Shown in pieces: positions 7,885 through 17,360 of a stretch of DNA of 64,000 nt. Source of the DNA: CAG-238 sp963601575 (lineage in GTDB: Bacteria; Bacillota; Clostridia; Peptostreptococcales; Anaerovoracaceae). A program made the position numbers and the translations under genes. A model generated the notes under the pieces. The model searched no databases. It saw nothing but the letters and a program-made list of their open reading frames with translations, and had not been told where the DNA came from. The DNA is taken from positions 1 through 64,000 of the forward strand of contig CAVCFO010000002.1 of NCBI GenBank assembly GCA_963601575.1, in the 5' to 3' direction. Each line of letters opens with the position of its first letter. Position 1 is the stretch's first letter.

Positions 7885-9145
7885 TATAACAAATAAAATG
7901 CAAGCAGGGAGATTGCAATCAGAAAATTTTCATGAAGAGAATTTGCAAGGAGAGAATTTGAAGGAAGAAATGCAAGGTGAAATAGTCCGGGCGGAAAATG
8001 CGAGAGGAATTTACATCCACGTGCCATTTTGCATGAGCAAATGCCCATATTGCGACTTCTATTCGATCCCAAAGGACCCGGCGCTGATCGAGGACTTTGC
8101 AGGCGCGCTCCGAAATGAAATTGCATATTATGGCTCGATAGATGAATATACGGATAAACCCGTAGAGAGCATATATTTTGGCGGTGGAACGCCCTGCCTT
8201 CTCAGCGAGGCACAGCTTGAAAAAATAATGCATGCGCTGCGAAGAAGCTTTGATATCATGCCGGATGCAGAAATCAGCATGGAGGCAAACCCTGCGGCGG
8301 TGAGTGCAGCAAAGCTCAGGGAGTTTCGAAGGCTCGGGCTAAATAGGCTCAGCATTGGGGCGCAATCCTTTGACGCGGAAGTGCTCCGGATTCTCGGTAG
8401 GCTCCACAGCGCAGGCCAAATCACAGAAACCGTGGACGAGGCAAGGACTGCGGGTATAGAAAATATAAGCCTTGATCTGATGTTTGGAATCAGCGGCCAG
8501 TCACAGCATAGCTGGGAGAAGACCATCGCAGAGGCAGTAGCGCAAAGCCCCGAGCATATCTCGCTATATAGCCTGGAAATAATGGACAACACGAGATTTG
8601 CAAGAGACCTAGACAAAGGAATTTATAGGCAGATAGCAGAAGATGCGGATCGCAAGATGTACGCAAAAGCCTTGGAAATGATGGATGCGTCAGGATACAG
8701 GCAGTACGAGATTTCAAACGCCTGCAAACCGGGATATGAGTGCAGGCACAATATACGCTACTGGAATATGGGCGAGTATATCGGGCTCGGGCCGGCGGCT
8801 CATTCGTTTATGGGCGGCGCCAGGTATTCGAATCCGGCGGATGTGAAGGCATATATCTTGCAGCTTTCCCAAAGCGGAAAGCCTGTGATATCAGGATATC
8901 ACAAGAACAGCAGGCAGGATAATATGAGCGAATATATCTTTACGGGTCTTCGCAGGAACATTGGCATAAGCAAGGCGGATTTTCGGCGAAAATTCGGCGA
9001 GGATATCTGGCAGATCTATGCCGCCGAAAAAACTGAATTTGATGAGTTTGCAAGAGGCGGATTTGCGATAGAAGACGAGTTTTCGATACGCCTTACGCGC
9101 AAGGGGATGGACGTTTCCAATAAGATAATGATGATTTTTGTCTGA
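7868..9145 (+). CDS. hemW: HemW, radical SAM haem chaperone-like protein
   Basis: The protein is up to 425 residues with the radical SAM triad C55-x3-C59-x2-C62 (FCMSKCPYCDF), the SAM-binding GGGTP motif, and the HemW C-terminal region. HemW proteins resemble oxygen-independent coproporphyrinogen oxidase (HemN) but act in haem trafficking. No haem-synthesis genes lie in this window. The start overlaps the lepA stop. The first 45 or so residues are unusual, a Glu/Asn/Leu-rich segment built on imperfect repeats (ENFHEEN-LQGENLKEE), so the true start could be further in, although the coupled ATG at 7868 fits best. Confidence 0.9.
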   Translation: MTTTNNITNKMQAGRLQSENFHEENLQGENLKEEMQGEIVRAENARGIYIHVPFCMSKCPYCDFYSIPKDPALIEDFAGALRNEIAYYGSIDEYTDKPVESIYFGGGTPCLLSEAQLEKIMHALRRSFDIMPDAEISMEANPAAVSAAKLREFRRLGLNRLSIGAQSFDAEVLRILGRLHSAGQITETVDEARTAGIENISLDLMFGISGQSQHSWEKTIAEAVAQSPEHISLYSLEIMDNTRFARDLDKGIYRQIAEDADRKMYAKALEMMDASGYRQYEISNACKPGYECRHNIRYWNMGEYIGLGPAAHSFMGGARYSNPADVKAYILQLSQSGKPVISGYHKNSRQDNMSEYIFTGLRRNIGISKADFRRKFGEDIWQIYAAEKTEFDEFARGGFAIEDEFSIRLTRKGMDVSNKIMMIFV

Positions 9146-9167
9146 ACGACGGCAGAAAGGATATGTT

Positions 9168-10658
9168 ATGGGAAAATATATAATGGCGCTCGACCAGGGA
9201 ACCACCAGCTCGAGATGCATAATCTATGACAAAAAAGGAAATATTCTCAGCGTTGCCCAAAAGGAATTTGCGCAAATTTACCCGAAGGCAGGCTGGGTCG
9301 AGCACGACGCAATGGAAATCTGGTCAACCCAGATGGGAGTGGCGCAGGAAGCGATCCTGAAGATCAACTGCACCCACGAAGATATAGAGGCAATCGGAAT
9401 TACCAACCAGAGGGAGACAACCGTGGTATGGGATAGCAAGACCGGCGTGCCGATATACAATGCGATAGTATGGCAATGCAGACGAACCGCAGAATACTGC
9501 GACAGCCTCAAGGCGGCAGGACATGGCGAAAAAATCCGCGAGAAGACCGGGCTTCTCATAGACGCATATTTTAGCGCAACGAAACTGCGCTGGATACTCG
9601 AAAACGTTCCCGGCGCAAGAGAAAAGGCGGAAAATGGCAGGTTGCTGTTTGGGACGATAGAGACATGGCTCATATGGAAGCTGACGGAGGGAAAAGTTCA
9701 TGTGACGGACTATTCCAACGCCGCAAGGACCATGATGTTTGACATAAATACATTGGACTGGGACGATGAGATACTCAAAATCCTTGATATTCCAAGATGC
9801 ATGTTGCCGAAGCCTATGCCATCGAGCTATATTTACGGACAGACGAGCGAAAATATTTTCGGCGGGGCGATTCCCATCGCGGGAGCTGCGGGCGACCAGC
9901 AGGCGGCGCTTTTTGGCCAAACCTGTTTCTTGCCGGGAGAGGGCAAAAACACATACGGAACGGGCTGCTTTCTTCTGATGAATACCGGAGAAAAGCCTGT
10001 ATTTTCAAATAACGGGCTGGTCACGACCATCGCATGGGGAATTGACGGCAGGGTGGATTATGCCCTGGAAGGCTCGGTTTTCGTATGCGGCGCGGCGATC
10101 CAGTGGCTAAGAGATGAGCTTGACATTCTGGATAATGCCGCAGATTCCGAAAAAATGGCTCTCTCTGTGCCGGACTCAAACGGCGTATATGTCGTGCCGG
10201 CTTTCGTAGGGCTGGGGGCGCCGTACTGGGACCCTTATGCAAGAGGCGCGGTGCTTGGCATAACCCGCGGCGCAAACAAGAATCACCTTGCAAGAGCAAC
10301 GCTTGAGTCCATGGCATACCAGACAAAGGACCTGATCGACGCCATGGCAGAAGACATGGGAGCGGGCATCGAAATGCTAAAGGTGGACGGCGGAGCATGC
10401 GCAAACAACTTCCTGATGCAGTTCCAATCGGATATTTTGGGCTGCGAGGTGAGAAGACCTCGGTGCATCGAAACGACATCCCTGGGAGCTGCTTATCTTG
10501 CGGGACTTGCCACGGGCTACTGGAAAAACAAAGAGGATGTTCTTGAAAACTGGCAGGTAGACAGGACGTTTGAGCCGAATATAAAGGCCGAAAGAAAAGA
10601 AGAGCTTCTGGCAGGCTGGAAAAAGGCTGTTGCCTGCGTCAGGGGCTGGGCTAAGTGA
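9168..10658 (+). CDS. glpK: glycerol kinase
   Basis: The 496-residue FGGY-family kinase phosphorylates glycerol to sn-glycerol-3-phosphate with ATP. Visible are the N-terminal phosphate loop LDQGTTSSR, the glycerol-contacting WQCRR and TDYSNAARTM segments, the GAAGDQQAALFGQ region, NTYGTGCF, and the C-terminal VDGGACANNFLMQ ATP-binding block. The start at 9168 follows AGAAAGGATATGTT and lies 22 nt after hemW. No glycerol facilitator or glycerol-3-phosphate dehydrogenase gene is adjacent, so glycerol uptake genes must be elsewhere if used for catabolism. It is probably transcribed from the lepA promoter. Confidence 0.96.
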   Translation: MGKYIMALDQGTTSSRCIIYDKKGNILSVAQKEFAQIYPKAGWVEHDAMEIWSTQMGVAQEAILKINCTHEDIEAIGITNQRETTVVWDSKTGVPIYNAIVWQCRRTAEYCDSLKAAGHGEKIREKTGLLIDAYFSATKLRWILENVPGAREKAENGRLLFGTIETWLIWKLTEGKVHVTDYSNAARTMMFDINTLDWDDEILKILDIPRCMLPKPMPSSYIYGQTSENIFGGAIPIAGAAGDQQAALFGQTCFLPGEGKNTYGTGCFLLMNTGEKPVFSNNGLVTTIAWGIDGRVDYALEGSVFVCGAAIQWLRDELDILDNAADSEKMALSVPDSNGVYVVPAFVGLGAPYWDPYARGAVLGITRGANKNHLARATLESMAYQTKDLIDAMAEDMGAGIEMLKVDGGACANNFLMQFQSDILGCEVRRPRCIETTSLGAAYLAGLATGYWKNKEDVLENWQVDRTFEPNIKAERKEELLAGWKKAVACVRGWAK

Positions 10659-10700
10659 CGAAAACGATGAAAAATAAAAAGAAGGAAAAGGAAAACAATT

Positions 10701-11819
10701 ATGGGAGAAATTAAACAAAGAGACTATATGTTTGATACTTTCCGGGGACTTTTGATGTGGTCCATACCGATTTCGCATTTCACGCGGGTCGCGGGGCATT
10801 TTTCGCAAGGTTCCCTAGGCGGTGTCATTTACATAACCATCAATGTGTTCGTAATGCAGGCATTCGTATTCCTTTCGGGATATTTCTCGAAGAAACCGGA
10901 CAGGTCAAAGGAGACGTCGTTTCACACGTTCCTGTGGCCGTATCTCCTTGGGATACCGTTCTTTTTTGTGGTAAGGACGCTGATTTTCGGTCATGCAAAC
11001 TTCCGCCTGGACGTGCCGCCGTTTGCGCTGTGGTATCTGTGGGCGCTGTTCTTCTACAGATATTTCACGAAAGAATGGATGAAGATTCCGTATATACTGG
11101 AGCTTAGCATAATCGTATATCTCTTTGCGGGGCAGATTCCGTTCCTGACGGACTTTTTGGGACTGGGCAGAATGGTATCATACTTTCCGTTCTTTGTCAT
11201 GGCATTCTATTGCACAGGAGATCAGATCAAGAAGCTAAAGTGCCTAAAGAATTGGCATTGCGCGGTGCTTTTTGCGGTGCTCCTTGGGATTTCCTGCATA
11301 CTGGCATTTTGCGTTCCTCAGCTTCCGGTTGGATTTTATCTTCTCAAGACCACGGCGGCGGAGCTTGGAATTGCATGGTACTGGGACATTTTCGGAAGAG
11401 CGCTTATGCTTTTCCTTGCGTGGGGCTGGATCATTTTGATGTTTAATATCCTCCCGAGCAGGATGAATTACCTGGCATATGTAGGAATGAACACAATGCC
11501 GATATATATTCTTCACCTAATTGTGAGATACTTAGTTAAAGTGCACGGAATAGGTCTTGGGATCATTTCGGTAAGCAATTGGTTTATATATTACGCATTG
11601 ATAATAGGACTTGCATCCCTTTGCGCGGTGGTATTTTCGTCAAAGCCGGTGGCATGGGCATATGATTTTGTCGTGGAAGGCTTATGGAAAGTTTTCCTTT
11701 GGCTTCTGGCAAGAGCAGTTGACCTGCTGGCGCTTGCGCACAAACCGGTCAGCGGTATCAAGGAGTGGACGCTTCGGACAATATCTACAATCGGAGGAAA
11801 TGGGGAAAAAGATAAATGA
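10701..11819 (+). CDS. membrane acyltransferase, acyltransferase-3 / OafA-like family
   Basis: The 372-residue protein has about 10 hydrophobic membrane segments. An N-terminal FDTFRGLLMWSIPISH motif contains the Arg and His typical of acyltransferase-3 enzymes, which move acetyl or other acyl groups onto cell-surface sugars or lipids across the membrane. The family has a broad substrate range and nothing here fixes the substrate. Its last 4 nt overlap the start of the ABC exporter gene (ATGA), so it is coupled to it, which could mean that the exporter moves the modified product (inference). The ribosome site is AAGGAAAAGG. Confidence 0.75.
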   Translation: MGEIKQRDYMFDTFRGLLMWSIPISHFTRVAGHFSQGSLGGVIYITINVFVMQAFVFLSGYFSKKPDRSKETSFHTFLWPYLLGIPFFFVVRTLIFGHANFRLDVPPFALWYLWALFFYRYFTKEWMKIPYILELSIIVYLFAGQIPFLTDFLGLGRMVSYFPFFVMAFYCTGDQIKKLKCLKNWHCAVLFAVLLGISCILAFCVPQLPVGFYLLKTTAAELGIAWYWDIFGRALMLFLAWGWIILMFNILPSRMNYLAYVGMNTMPIYILHLIVRYLVKVHGIGLGIISVSNWFIYYALIIGLASLCAVVFSSKPVAWAYDFVVEGLWKVFLWLLARAVDLLALAHKPVSGIKEWTLRTISTIGGNGEKDK

Positions 11820-13579
11820 TAAAAAAATTGATAAAATATGTGGGCGAATACAAAAAGCCTACAATACTTACCCCTATATTTGTTTTGTTGGAATCAGCTA
11901 TGGAAATACTGATTCCTCTTTTAATGGCAAAACTTATCGACGACGGAATCGACATGGGGGACATGAATGTAATTATAAAATATGGCATAATCCTGCTTTT
12001 GGCGGCGCTTCTTACCATGTTTTTCGGCTCGGCGGCGGGGCTTACGGCGGCCACAGCCTCTGCGGGCTTTGCCAAAAATGTAAGACAGGGAATGTATTAT
12101 AAGATACAGGAATTTTCCTTTGGGAATATAGACAAATTTTCCACGGCGAGCCTTGTGACCCGTCTGACCACGGATGTGCAGAACGTTCAGCAGGTATTTC
12201 AGATGATGACAAGAATCTGCTTCCGGGCGCCGGCGGTGCTGATATTTGCGCTGATTGCGTCCTTTAGCGTGAGCAGGGAGCTTTCGCTTGTATTCCTGCT
12301 TTGCCTGCCGATACTGGGGGCTGGCGTATTTATCCTGATAAACAAGGTGCATCCGATATTCGAGCGGGTTTTCAAGACCTACGACAAGCTGAACAATGTG
12401 GTGCAGGAGAATCTCTATGGCATGAGGGTTGTAAAATCCTTTAACAGGCAGGATTTTGAGACAAAGAAATTTACGGACATTTCGGCTCTGATTTATAAGG
12501 ACTTCTCCAAGGCCGAAAAGACCATGGCATTTGTGATGCCGCTGATGCAGTTCTGTATGTATGCGAGCATGCTGATAATATGCTGGCTGGGGGCGAGGAT
12601 GATCGTATCTAGCGGAAATAACGAGCTCCTTGGGCTTACCTGCGGGCAGCTTCTCAGCATGATAACCTACTCGATGCAGCTTCTGATGAGCCTGATGATG
12701 ATTTCAATGATCTTTGTGTTCATCACCATGTCGAGGGCGTCTGCTGAGCGTATCGTGGAGGTGCTTGAGGAGGAGAGCGACCTTTCGAGTCCGGAAAATG
12801 CCATTACAGAAGTAAAAAGCGGCGACATAGACTTTGAACACGTATGCTTTACCTACAAAAGAGGCTCGGACAAAAATGTTTTGGATGATGTGAATCTCCA
12901 CATAAAATCCGGCAGCATGGTGGGGCTCCTCGGGGGAACCGGCTCGTCGAAATCCAGCCTCGTGCAGCTGATCCCAAGGCTCTATGATGTTACATCGGGC
13001 TCTGTAAAGGTCGGCGGCGTAGATGTCAGGGATTATGATATAGAGAGCCTCAGAAGCAAGGTAGCCATGGTTCTGCAAAAAAATGTTCTATTCTCCGGCA
13101 GCATCAAGGACAATTTGCGCTGGGGTGACGAAAATGCCACGGACGAGGAGATGATCCACGCTTGCAAGGTCGCATGCGCTCACGACTTTATCATGGAATT
13201 TGAGGATGGCTACGATACCTATATCGAGCAGGGCGGCGCCAACGTGTCCGGCGGTCAAAAGCAGAGGCTCTGCATCGCGCGGGCGCTTTTGAAAAAGCCG
13301 AAGGTGCTAATCCTGGACGATTCCACCAGCGCGGTGGACATGAAAACCGACGCTATGATAAGAAAGGCTTTCCGCGAGGAGCTTCCGGATACCACGAAGA
13401 TTATAATCGCACAGCGTATCGCCTCGGTCCGGGAGGCTGATATAATAATCGTGCTGGATGACGGCAAGATAGACGACATCGGAACTCACGAGGAGCTGAT
13501 GCGTTCCAGCAAAATCTATCGTGAGGTTTATGAGTCGCAGAACAAGGGAGGTGAGAGCGATGACAAGGCAAGCTGCTAA
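11816..13579 (+). CDS. heterodimeric ABC exporter subunit, degenerate-site ATPase
   Basis: The 587-residue protein has six N-terminal membrane helices (type IV exporter fold) and a C-terminal nucleotide-binding domain. The Walker A is GGTGSSKSS near residues 374-382, so the third Gly is Ser. The signature is NVSGGQ. The Walker B reads LILDDSTSAVD, with Asp instead of the catalytic Glu. That is the expected pattern for the non-canonical half of exporters like BmrCD, LmrCD or TM287/288. It overlaps the partner gene by 20 nt. The substrate is unknown; drugs, lipids or peptides are possible. Confidence 0.88.
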   Translation: MIKKLIKYVGEYKKPTILTPIFVLLESAMEILIPLLMAKLIDDGIDMGDMNVIIKYGIILLLAALLTMFFGSAAGLTAATASAGFAKNVRQGMYYKIQEFSFGNIDKFSTASLVTRLTTDVQNVQQVFQMMTRICFRAPAVLIFALIASFSVSRELSLVFLLCLPILGAGVFILINKVHPIFERVFKTYDKLNNVVQENLYGMRVVKSFNRQDFETKKFTDISALIYKDFSKAEKTMAFVMPLMQFCMYASMLIICWLGARMIVSSGNNELLGLTCGQLLSMITYSMQLLMSLMMISMIFVFITMSRASAERIVEVLEEESDLSSPENAITEVKSGDIDFEHVCFTYKRGSDKNVLDDVNLHIKSGSMVGLLGGTGSSKSSLVQLIPRLYDVTSGSVKVGGVDVRDYDIESLRSKVAMVLQKNVLFSGSIKDNLRWGDENATDEEMIHACKVACAHDFIMEFEDGYDTYIEQGGANVSGGQKQRLCIARALLKKPKVLILDDSTSAVDMKTDAMIRKAFREELPDTTKIIIAQRIASVREADIIIVLDDGKIDDIGTHEELMRSSKIYREVYESQNKGGESDDKASC

Positions 13580-15494
13580 TGCCAGGCCCATGGGTAGGAA
13601 TAGAGGGCTCGCGCCGGGAGGCAGCCTGAAGAATATGGACGGCAAGACCCTGAAACGGCTTATGAGCTATCTTGGGGAGTATAAGCTGAAGCTGATCTTC
13701 GTAGTTATTTGCATACTCATAAGCTCGGCGGCAAGCGTTGCATCCTCGCTTTTTTTGCAAACTTTGATAGATAGTTACATCCAGCCGCTGCTCCTTGCGG
13801 CAAATCCGGTTTACGGGGGGCTTGCAAAGGCGATTTGCGCTATCGGCATCGTATATCTTGCGGGAGTTTTGGCAGGGCTTTTCTATAACCAGGCCATGGC
13901 GGTGGTTTCGCAAAAGACCCTAAAAGGCATCAGGGACGAGATGTTTGCACATATGCAGCAGCTTCCGATATCTTTCTTTGACAGGCGGACACATGGCGAG
14001 GTAATGAGCTATTATACCAACGATACCGATACTCTGAGGCAGATGCTTTCCCAGAGCTTGCCTCAGCTTTTTTCGTCTGTGGTGACGATGGCTGCGGTGC
14101 TTTTTTCGATGATACACCTGAGCCTTTGGCTGACGCTGATCGTGCTTGTCTTTACTGTATTTATTCTCTTTGTGGTAAAGAAAATAGCCAAAAGGAGCGG
14201 CGGATACTTCGTGGAACAACAAAAAAATCTTGCGGAGCTAAACGGCTATATCGAGGAAATGATAAACGGCCAGAAGGTTGTCAAGGTTTTCTGCCACGAA
14301 GAAGCATCATGCACGGCATTTGACGAAAAGAACGACAGGCTGCGAAAGAGCGGTGCGAGCGCCAACGGCCTTGCAAATATGCTGATGCCTCTGATGGGCG
14401 CCATGGGATATGTGCTATATATCATCATCGCATTTGTGGGCGGTGCCATGGCAATCGGCGGTGTTTCCAATTTCTCTGCAGGGGGCGAGGCGACGCTTAC
14501 CCTCGGCACAATCGCGGCATTCCTAACACTTTCGAGAAACTTTGTAAATCCTATCGCACAGGTTTCGCAGCAGCTGAACTCGGTAGTAATGGCTCTTGCG
14601 GGAGCGGCGAGAATCTTTGAATTTCTCGATATGCAGCCGGAGGAAGACCGCGGAAAGGTAACGCTGGTAAATGTCCATGAAGACGCGGAGGGAAATCTCA
14701 CGGAATGCGCAGAGCATACCGGCCTTTGGGCGTGGAAAGACGGCGACCAGCTGATAAAGATGCAAGGCAGAGTAAGCCTCAAAGACGTTGATTTCGGATA
14801 TGAAGAGGACGCTCTCGTGCTGCACGATATCACCGTATATGCACAGCCGGGGCAGAAGGTCGCGCTGGTTGGGGCAACAGGCGCAGGAAAGACGACGATT
14901 ACGAACCTTATCAACAGGTTTTATGACATAGACGACGGCAAGATCCAGTACGACGGGATCAATATCAATAGCATTCGCAAAGAAGATTTGCGCCGCTCGC
15001 TGGGCGTGGTGCTTCAGGATGTAAATCTGTTCACGGGAAGCGTGATGGAAAATATCCGCTACGGCAGGCTCGACGCTACGGACAAGGAGTGCATCGAGGC
15101 GGCAAAACTTGTAAATGCCGACGGGTTCATCCGGATGCTTCCGGATGGATACGATACGGTGCTTGAGGGGGACGGCAGCGGGCTGTCCCAGGGACAGCGG
15201 CAGCTTATTTCCATTGCGCGCGCTGCGGTTGCAGATCCGCCGGTTATGATTCTGGACGAGGCGACATCTTCCATCGACACGAGAACCGAGAGCATCGTGC
15301 AGCGTGGCATGGACAATCTGATGAAGGGAAGAACCGTATTTGTAATCGCACACAGGCTTTCTACGGTGCAAAATGCGGACGTTATCATGGTTATGGAGGC
15401 AGGCCGCATAATCGAGCGAGGCAATCATCAGCAGCTGATTGCGCAGCGGGGGAAGTACTATCAGCTGTATAACGGGGCCTTTGAGCTAGAGTGA
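13560..15494 (+). CDS. heterodimeric ABC exporter subunit, catalytic ATPase
   Basis: The 644-residue protein is the canonical partner: six membrane helices, Walker A GATGAGKTT near residue 436, signature LSQGQ, Walker B MILDEATSSID with the catalytic Glu, and a switch His in IAHRLSTVQ. It has an N-terminal basic extension and an insertion of about 35 residues before the ATPase domain (ECAEHTGLWAWKDGDQ region), a common spacer in this half. The start at 13560 is chosen for GGGAGGTGAGAGCG just upstream. The gene is followed by about 215 nt without a gene before the small toxin at 15709. Confidence 0.88.
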   Translation: MTRQAANARPMGRNRGLAPGGSLKNMDGKTLKRLMSYLGEYKLKLIFVVICILISSAASVASSLFLQTLIDSYIQPLLLAANPVYGGLAKAICAIGIVYLAGVLAGLFYNQAMAVVSQKTLKGIRDEMFAHMQQLPISFFDRRTHGEVMSYYTNDTDTLRQMLSQSLPQLFSSVVTMAAVLFSMIHLSLWLTLIVLVFTVFILFVVKKIAKRSGGYFVEQQKNLAELNGYIEEMINGQKVVKVFCHEEASCTAFDEKNDRLRKSGASANGLANMLMPLMGAMGYVLYIIIAFVGGAMAIGGVSNFSAGGEATLTLGTIAAFLTLSRNFVNPIAQVSQQLNSVVMALAGAARIFEFLDMQPEEDRGKVTLVNVHEDAEGNLTECAEHTGLWAWKDGDQLIKMQGRVSLKDVDFGYEEDALVLHDITVYAQPGQKVALVGATGAGKTTITNLINRFYDIDDGKIQYDGININSIRKEDLRRSLGVVLQDVNLFTGSVMENIRYGRLDATDKECIEAAKLVNADGFIRMLPDGYDTVLEGDGSGLSQGQRQLISIARAAVADPPVMILDEATSSIDTRTESIVQRGMDNLMKGRTVFVIAHRLSTVQNADVIMVMEAGRIIERGNHQQLIAQRGKYYQLYNGAFELE

Positions 15495-15708
15495 AAAAAG
15501 AGGAGGTTCGGCTGCGAAATCGAATTTTTCGTGCGCTGAAAATGCATAAAAAGGCCGAAAACAAAATTGCGGCAGCGCGATTCCGCAGGGGCAAGCAGAA
15601 TTTTGCCCCGAGGACTAAGCGCCCGAGCAATTTATGTCTTTCGGCTTTTATAGTACAATATAATCACATCACCCGATTCCAGACAGGCGGCAGGAAGGAG
15701 GTGATGCT

Positions 15709-15806
15709 ATGGAGCGTTTTTTATAGCGTTTTCGAGTGCTGTTCTTGCAGAGATAGTAGCAAGCTATATTTGCAAGTGGCTGGGCAGAAAACGAAATAAG
15801 AAATAG
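15709..15806 (+). CDS. small hydrophobic type I toxin with frame broken at a T6 run
   Basis: After an excellent ribosome site (GGAAGGAGGTGATGCT) the ATG frame reads MERFL and stops. A -1 shift on the six Ts at 15717-15722 gives MERFFIAFSSAVLAEIVASY and then ICKWLGRKRNKK, 32 residues ending at 15806. That is one membrane segment with a basic tail, typical of Firmicute type I toxins. A terminator and a convergent antisense promoter flank it as in an intact locus. Either the gene is off by a 1-nt slip (phase variation), or polymerase or ribosome slippage at T6 restores it. Sequencing error is also possible. Confidence 0.55.
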
Positions 15807-15810
15807 CAAG

Positions 15811-15850
15811 CGAAAAGCCCGAAGTCGCACCTTCGGGCTTTTCATTTTTT
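15811..15850. terminator. bidirectional terminator between toxin 2 and its antisense RNA
   Basis: GAAAAGCCCGAAG and CTTCGGGCTTTTC form a 13-bp stem with a short loop. T-rich sequence follows on the plus strand, and the minus strand also gives a usable T run. Confidence 0.75.
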
Positions 15851-15882
15851 TGAAAGCGTTTTTTATTTATTAGCAATTTTCA
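15811..15882 (-). ncRNA. candidate antitoxin antisense RNA of toxin 2
   Basis: This transcript is inferred from the minus-strand promoter at 15888-15916. It would cover the toxin mRNA 3' end and end at or past the shared hairpin, in the same geometry as the first toxin locus. Confidence 0.45.
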
Positions 15883-15887
15883 TCTCT

Positions 15888-15916
15888 ACTATACTCTGCT
15901 TTTGCAATCTTGTCAA
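15888..15916 (-). promoter_or_regulatory. promoter of antisense RNA 2
   Basis: Minus strand: perfect TTGACA (15916-15911), 17 nt, TATAGT (15893-15888). It starts just past the stop of the minus-strand permease gene, so it could not serve that gene. Confidence 0.6.
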
Positions 15917-15920
15917 GCAC

Positions 15921-17360
15921 CTATTTTTTGCCGGTGCCGTTATACAGGCGGGCGCCTATGATCATAATCACGGTGAACAGGATCAGGTAGAAGATCACCG
16001 GGCAGGAGAATCTGCCCTCTGCTGCCGCTGCCCTGTAAGGCGCAAGGCCGTGCGCGTAGAGCGCCGCGAAGACCATGAATATGCTGCCGCAGATGCCAAG
16101 GATAGGCGCTGCGAAGCGCTTTACAGGGCCAAGATCCGTAGCTTTTCTCATGAACTGAATAAAGATCGGTATGTACATCGCATATACCGTTATGATCGGA
16201 AGCTCCGATGAGTCAAAGCCGAAAAGCCCGAACCAGTTGAAGCTTGCCAGGTTTGCCCCATAGAAGAAGAAAAACCAGATTCCGCATAAGAGAAGTCCCA
16301 GGATGGATGAATTGTTTGGCATATTCGTGATCTTGTCGACCTGGGAGAACATTTCCGGATGAGGGCCTTCTTTTCTGGCCGCCAGCGCATAGATTCCTCT
16401 CGTGCAGCCAAGCATCAGCCCGTTCAGAGTTCCCATGCAGGAGATCGCAACGAAGACGTTGAGTATGTTTCCAAACTTGCTTCCGAAGACATTGATATAT
16501 GCAACGGTCGCGCCGCCCGCCATGAGGGCCTTAACATCCGCGCCCCCTGCAACGCCTATATAATAGAATATATATACGGATACGATTATGATGCCGCCTG
16601 CGATCAGAGCGATAGGAAGATTCTTTTTTGAATCCTTAAGCTCCGCATTGATAGAAGTTGCGATGATCCAGCCCTCATATGCAAATGATGTCGCAACTAC
16701 AGCCGCAAAGAGCGGATTGCCGGCGGCCTTTGCGCCTGCATAGGTGAGATTTTCCATGAGGACTCCGTTATCAGAAATCAGGCCGAATATGATTCCAACC
16801 ACTGCCATGAGAACGAGCGGAATGAGCTTGATAATCGTGGTAGCTACCTGAAAATGCCCTGCAAGCTTTGGCGAAAGAGCGTTGATCGCATAGGATGCGC
16901 AAAGGAAGAAGACCGAAAGAGCCATGCACTCCGGGCCCACTACGCAGCCGCCCTCCGAGGCAGGTATCATCAGCACGAATGTATCAGGAAATGCCGATGT
17001 CAGGAATACAAGAGTATATCTTGCAGAAAGCCACGCCAGAACTGATGTCAGCGTCGGATAGTAGGCGAAGGTCAGAAACCAGCCGACCATGTAGCCGTAC
17101 TTCGGGCCGACGGTTGCCTCCGCATAGTCAACGACGCCATTTACCTTTTCGTACTTCGTAGCCATAATAGAAAAGGCCCATATGCAGCAAAGCATGATGG
17201 CTCCGCCGATGAGCCAGGCGAGTATGCCCAGAACCATATTCCCTTCGGTTTTTTGCAGTACCGTCTGCGCCTTGAAGAATACGCCGGATCCCATTACGAT
17301 GCCGACAACCATGCATATCGCCGTGAGAAGGCCGTATTTCTTTTGAAGACCGTTTTCCAT
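15921..17360 (-). CDS. APC-family amino acid permease
   Basis: The 479-residue protein has about 12 membrane segments. The first helix carries the APC substrate/Na site motif MGSGVFF (GSG break), and the helix-6 region AYEGWIIATS and the AELKDSKKNLPIA loop match the LAT/SteT-like exchangers of amino acids. Substrate cannot be read from sequence; Ser/Thr or neutral amino acid exchange is typical of this subgroup. The start lies after GATTGGAGAAAAG. Its 3' end abuts the antisense promoter of the toxin locus. No partner gene is adjacent. Confidence 0.85.
   Translation of the reverse strand: MENGLQKKYGLLTAICMVVGIVMGSGVFFKAQTVLQKTEGNMVLGILAWLIGGAIMLCCIWAFSIMATKYEKVNGVVDYAEATVGPKYGYMVGWFLTFAYYPTLTSVLAWLSARYTLVFLTSAFPDTFVLMIPASEGGCVVGPECMALSVFFLCASYAINALSPKLAGHFQVATTIIKLIPLVLMAVVGIIFGLISDNGVLMENLTYAGAKAAGNPLFAAVVATSFAYEGWIIATSINAELKDSKKNLPIALIAGGIIIVSVYIFYYIGVAGGADVKALMAGGATVAYINVFGSKFGNILNVFVAISCMGTLNGLMLGCTRGIYALAARKEGPHPEMFSQVDKITNMPNNSSILGLLLCGIWFFFFYGANLASFNWFGLFGFDSSELPIITVYAMYIPIFIQFMRKATDLGPVKRFAAPILGICGSIFMVFAALYAHGLAPYRAAAAEGRFSCPVIFYLILFTVIMIIGARLYNGTGKK

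Noticed and set aside
15491..15799. 102-codon frame after the ABC exporter
   Set aside because: GTG start without SD, crosses a promoter and the toxin ribosome site; composition is not protein-like.
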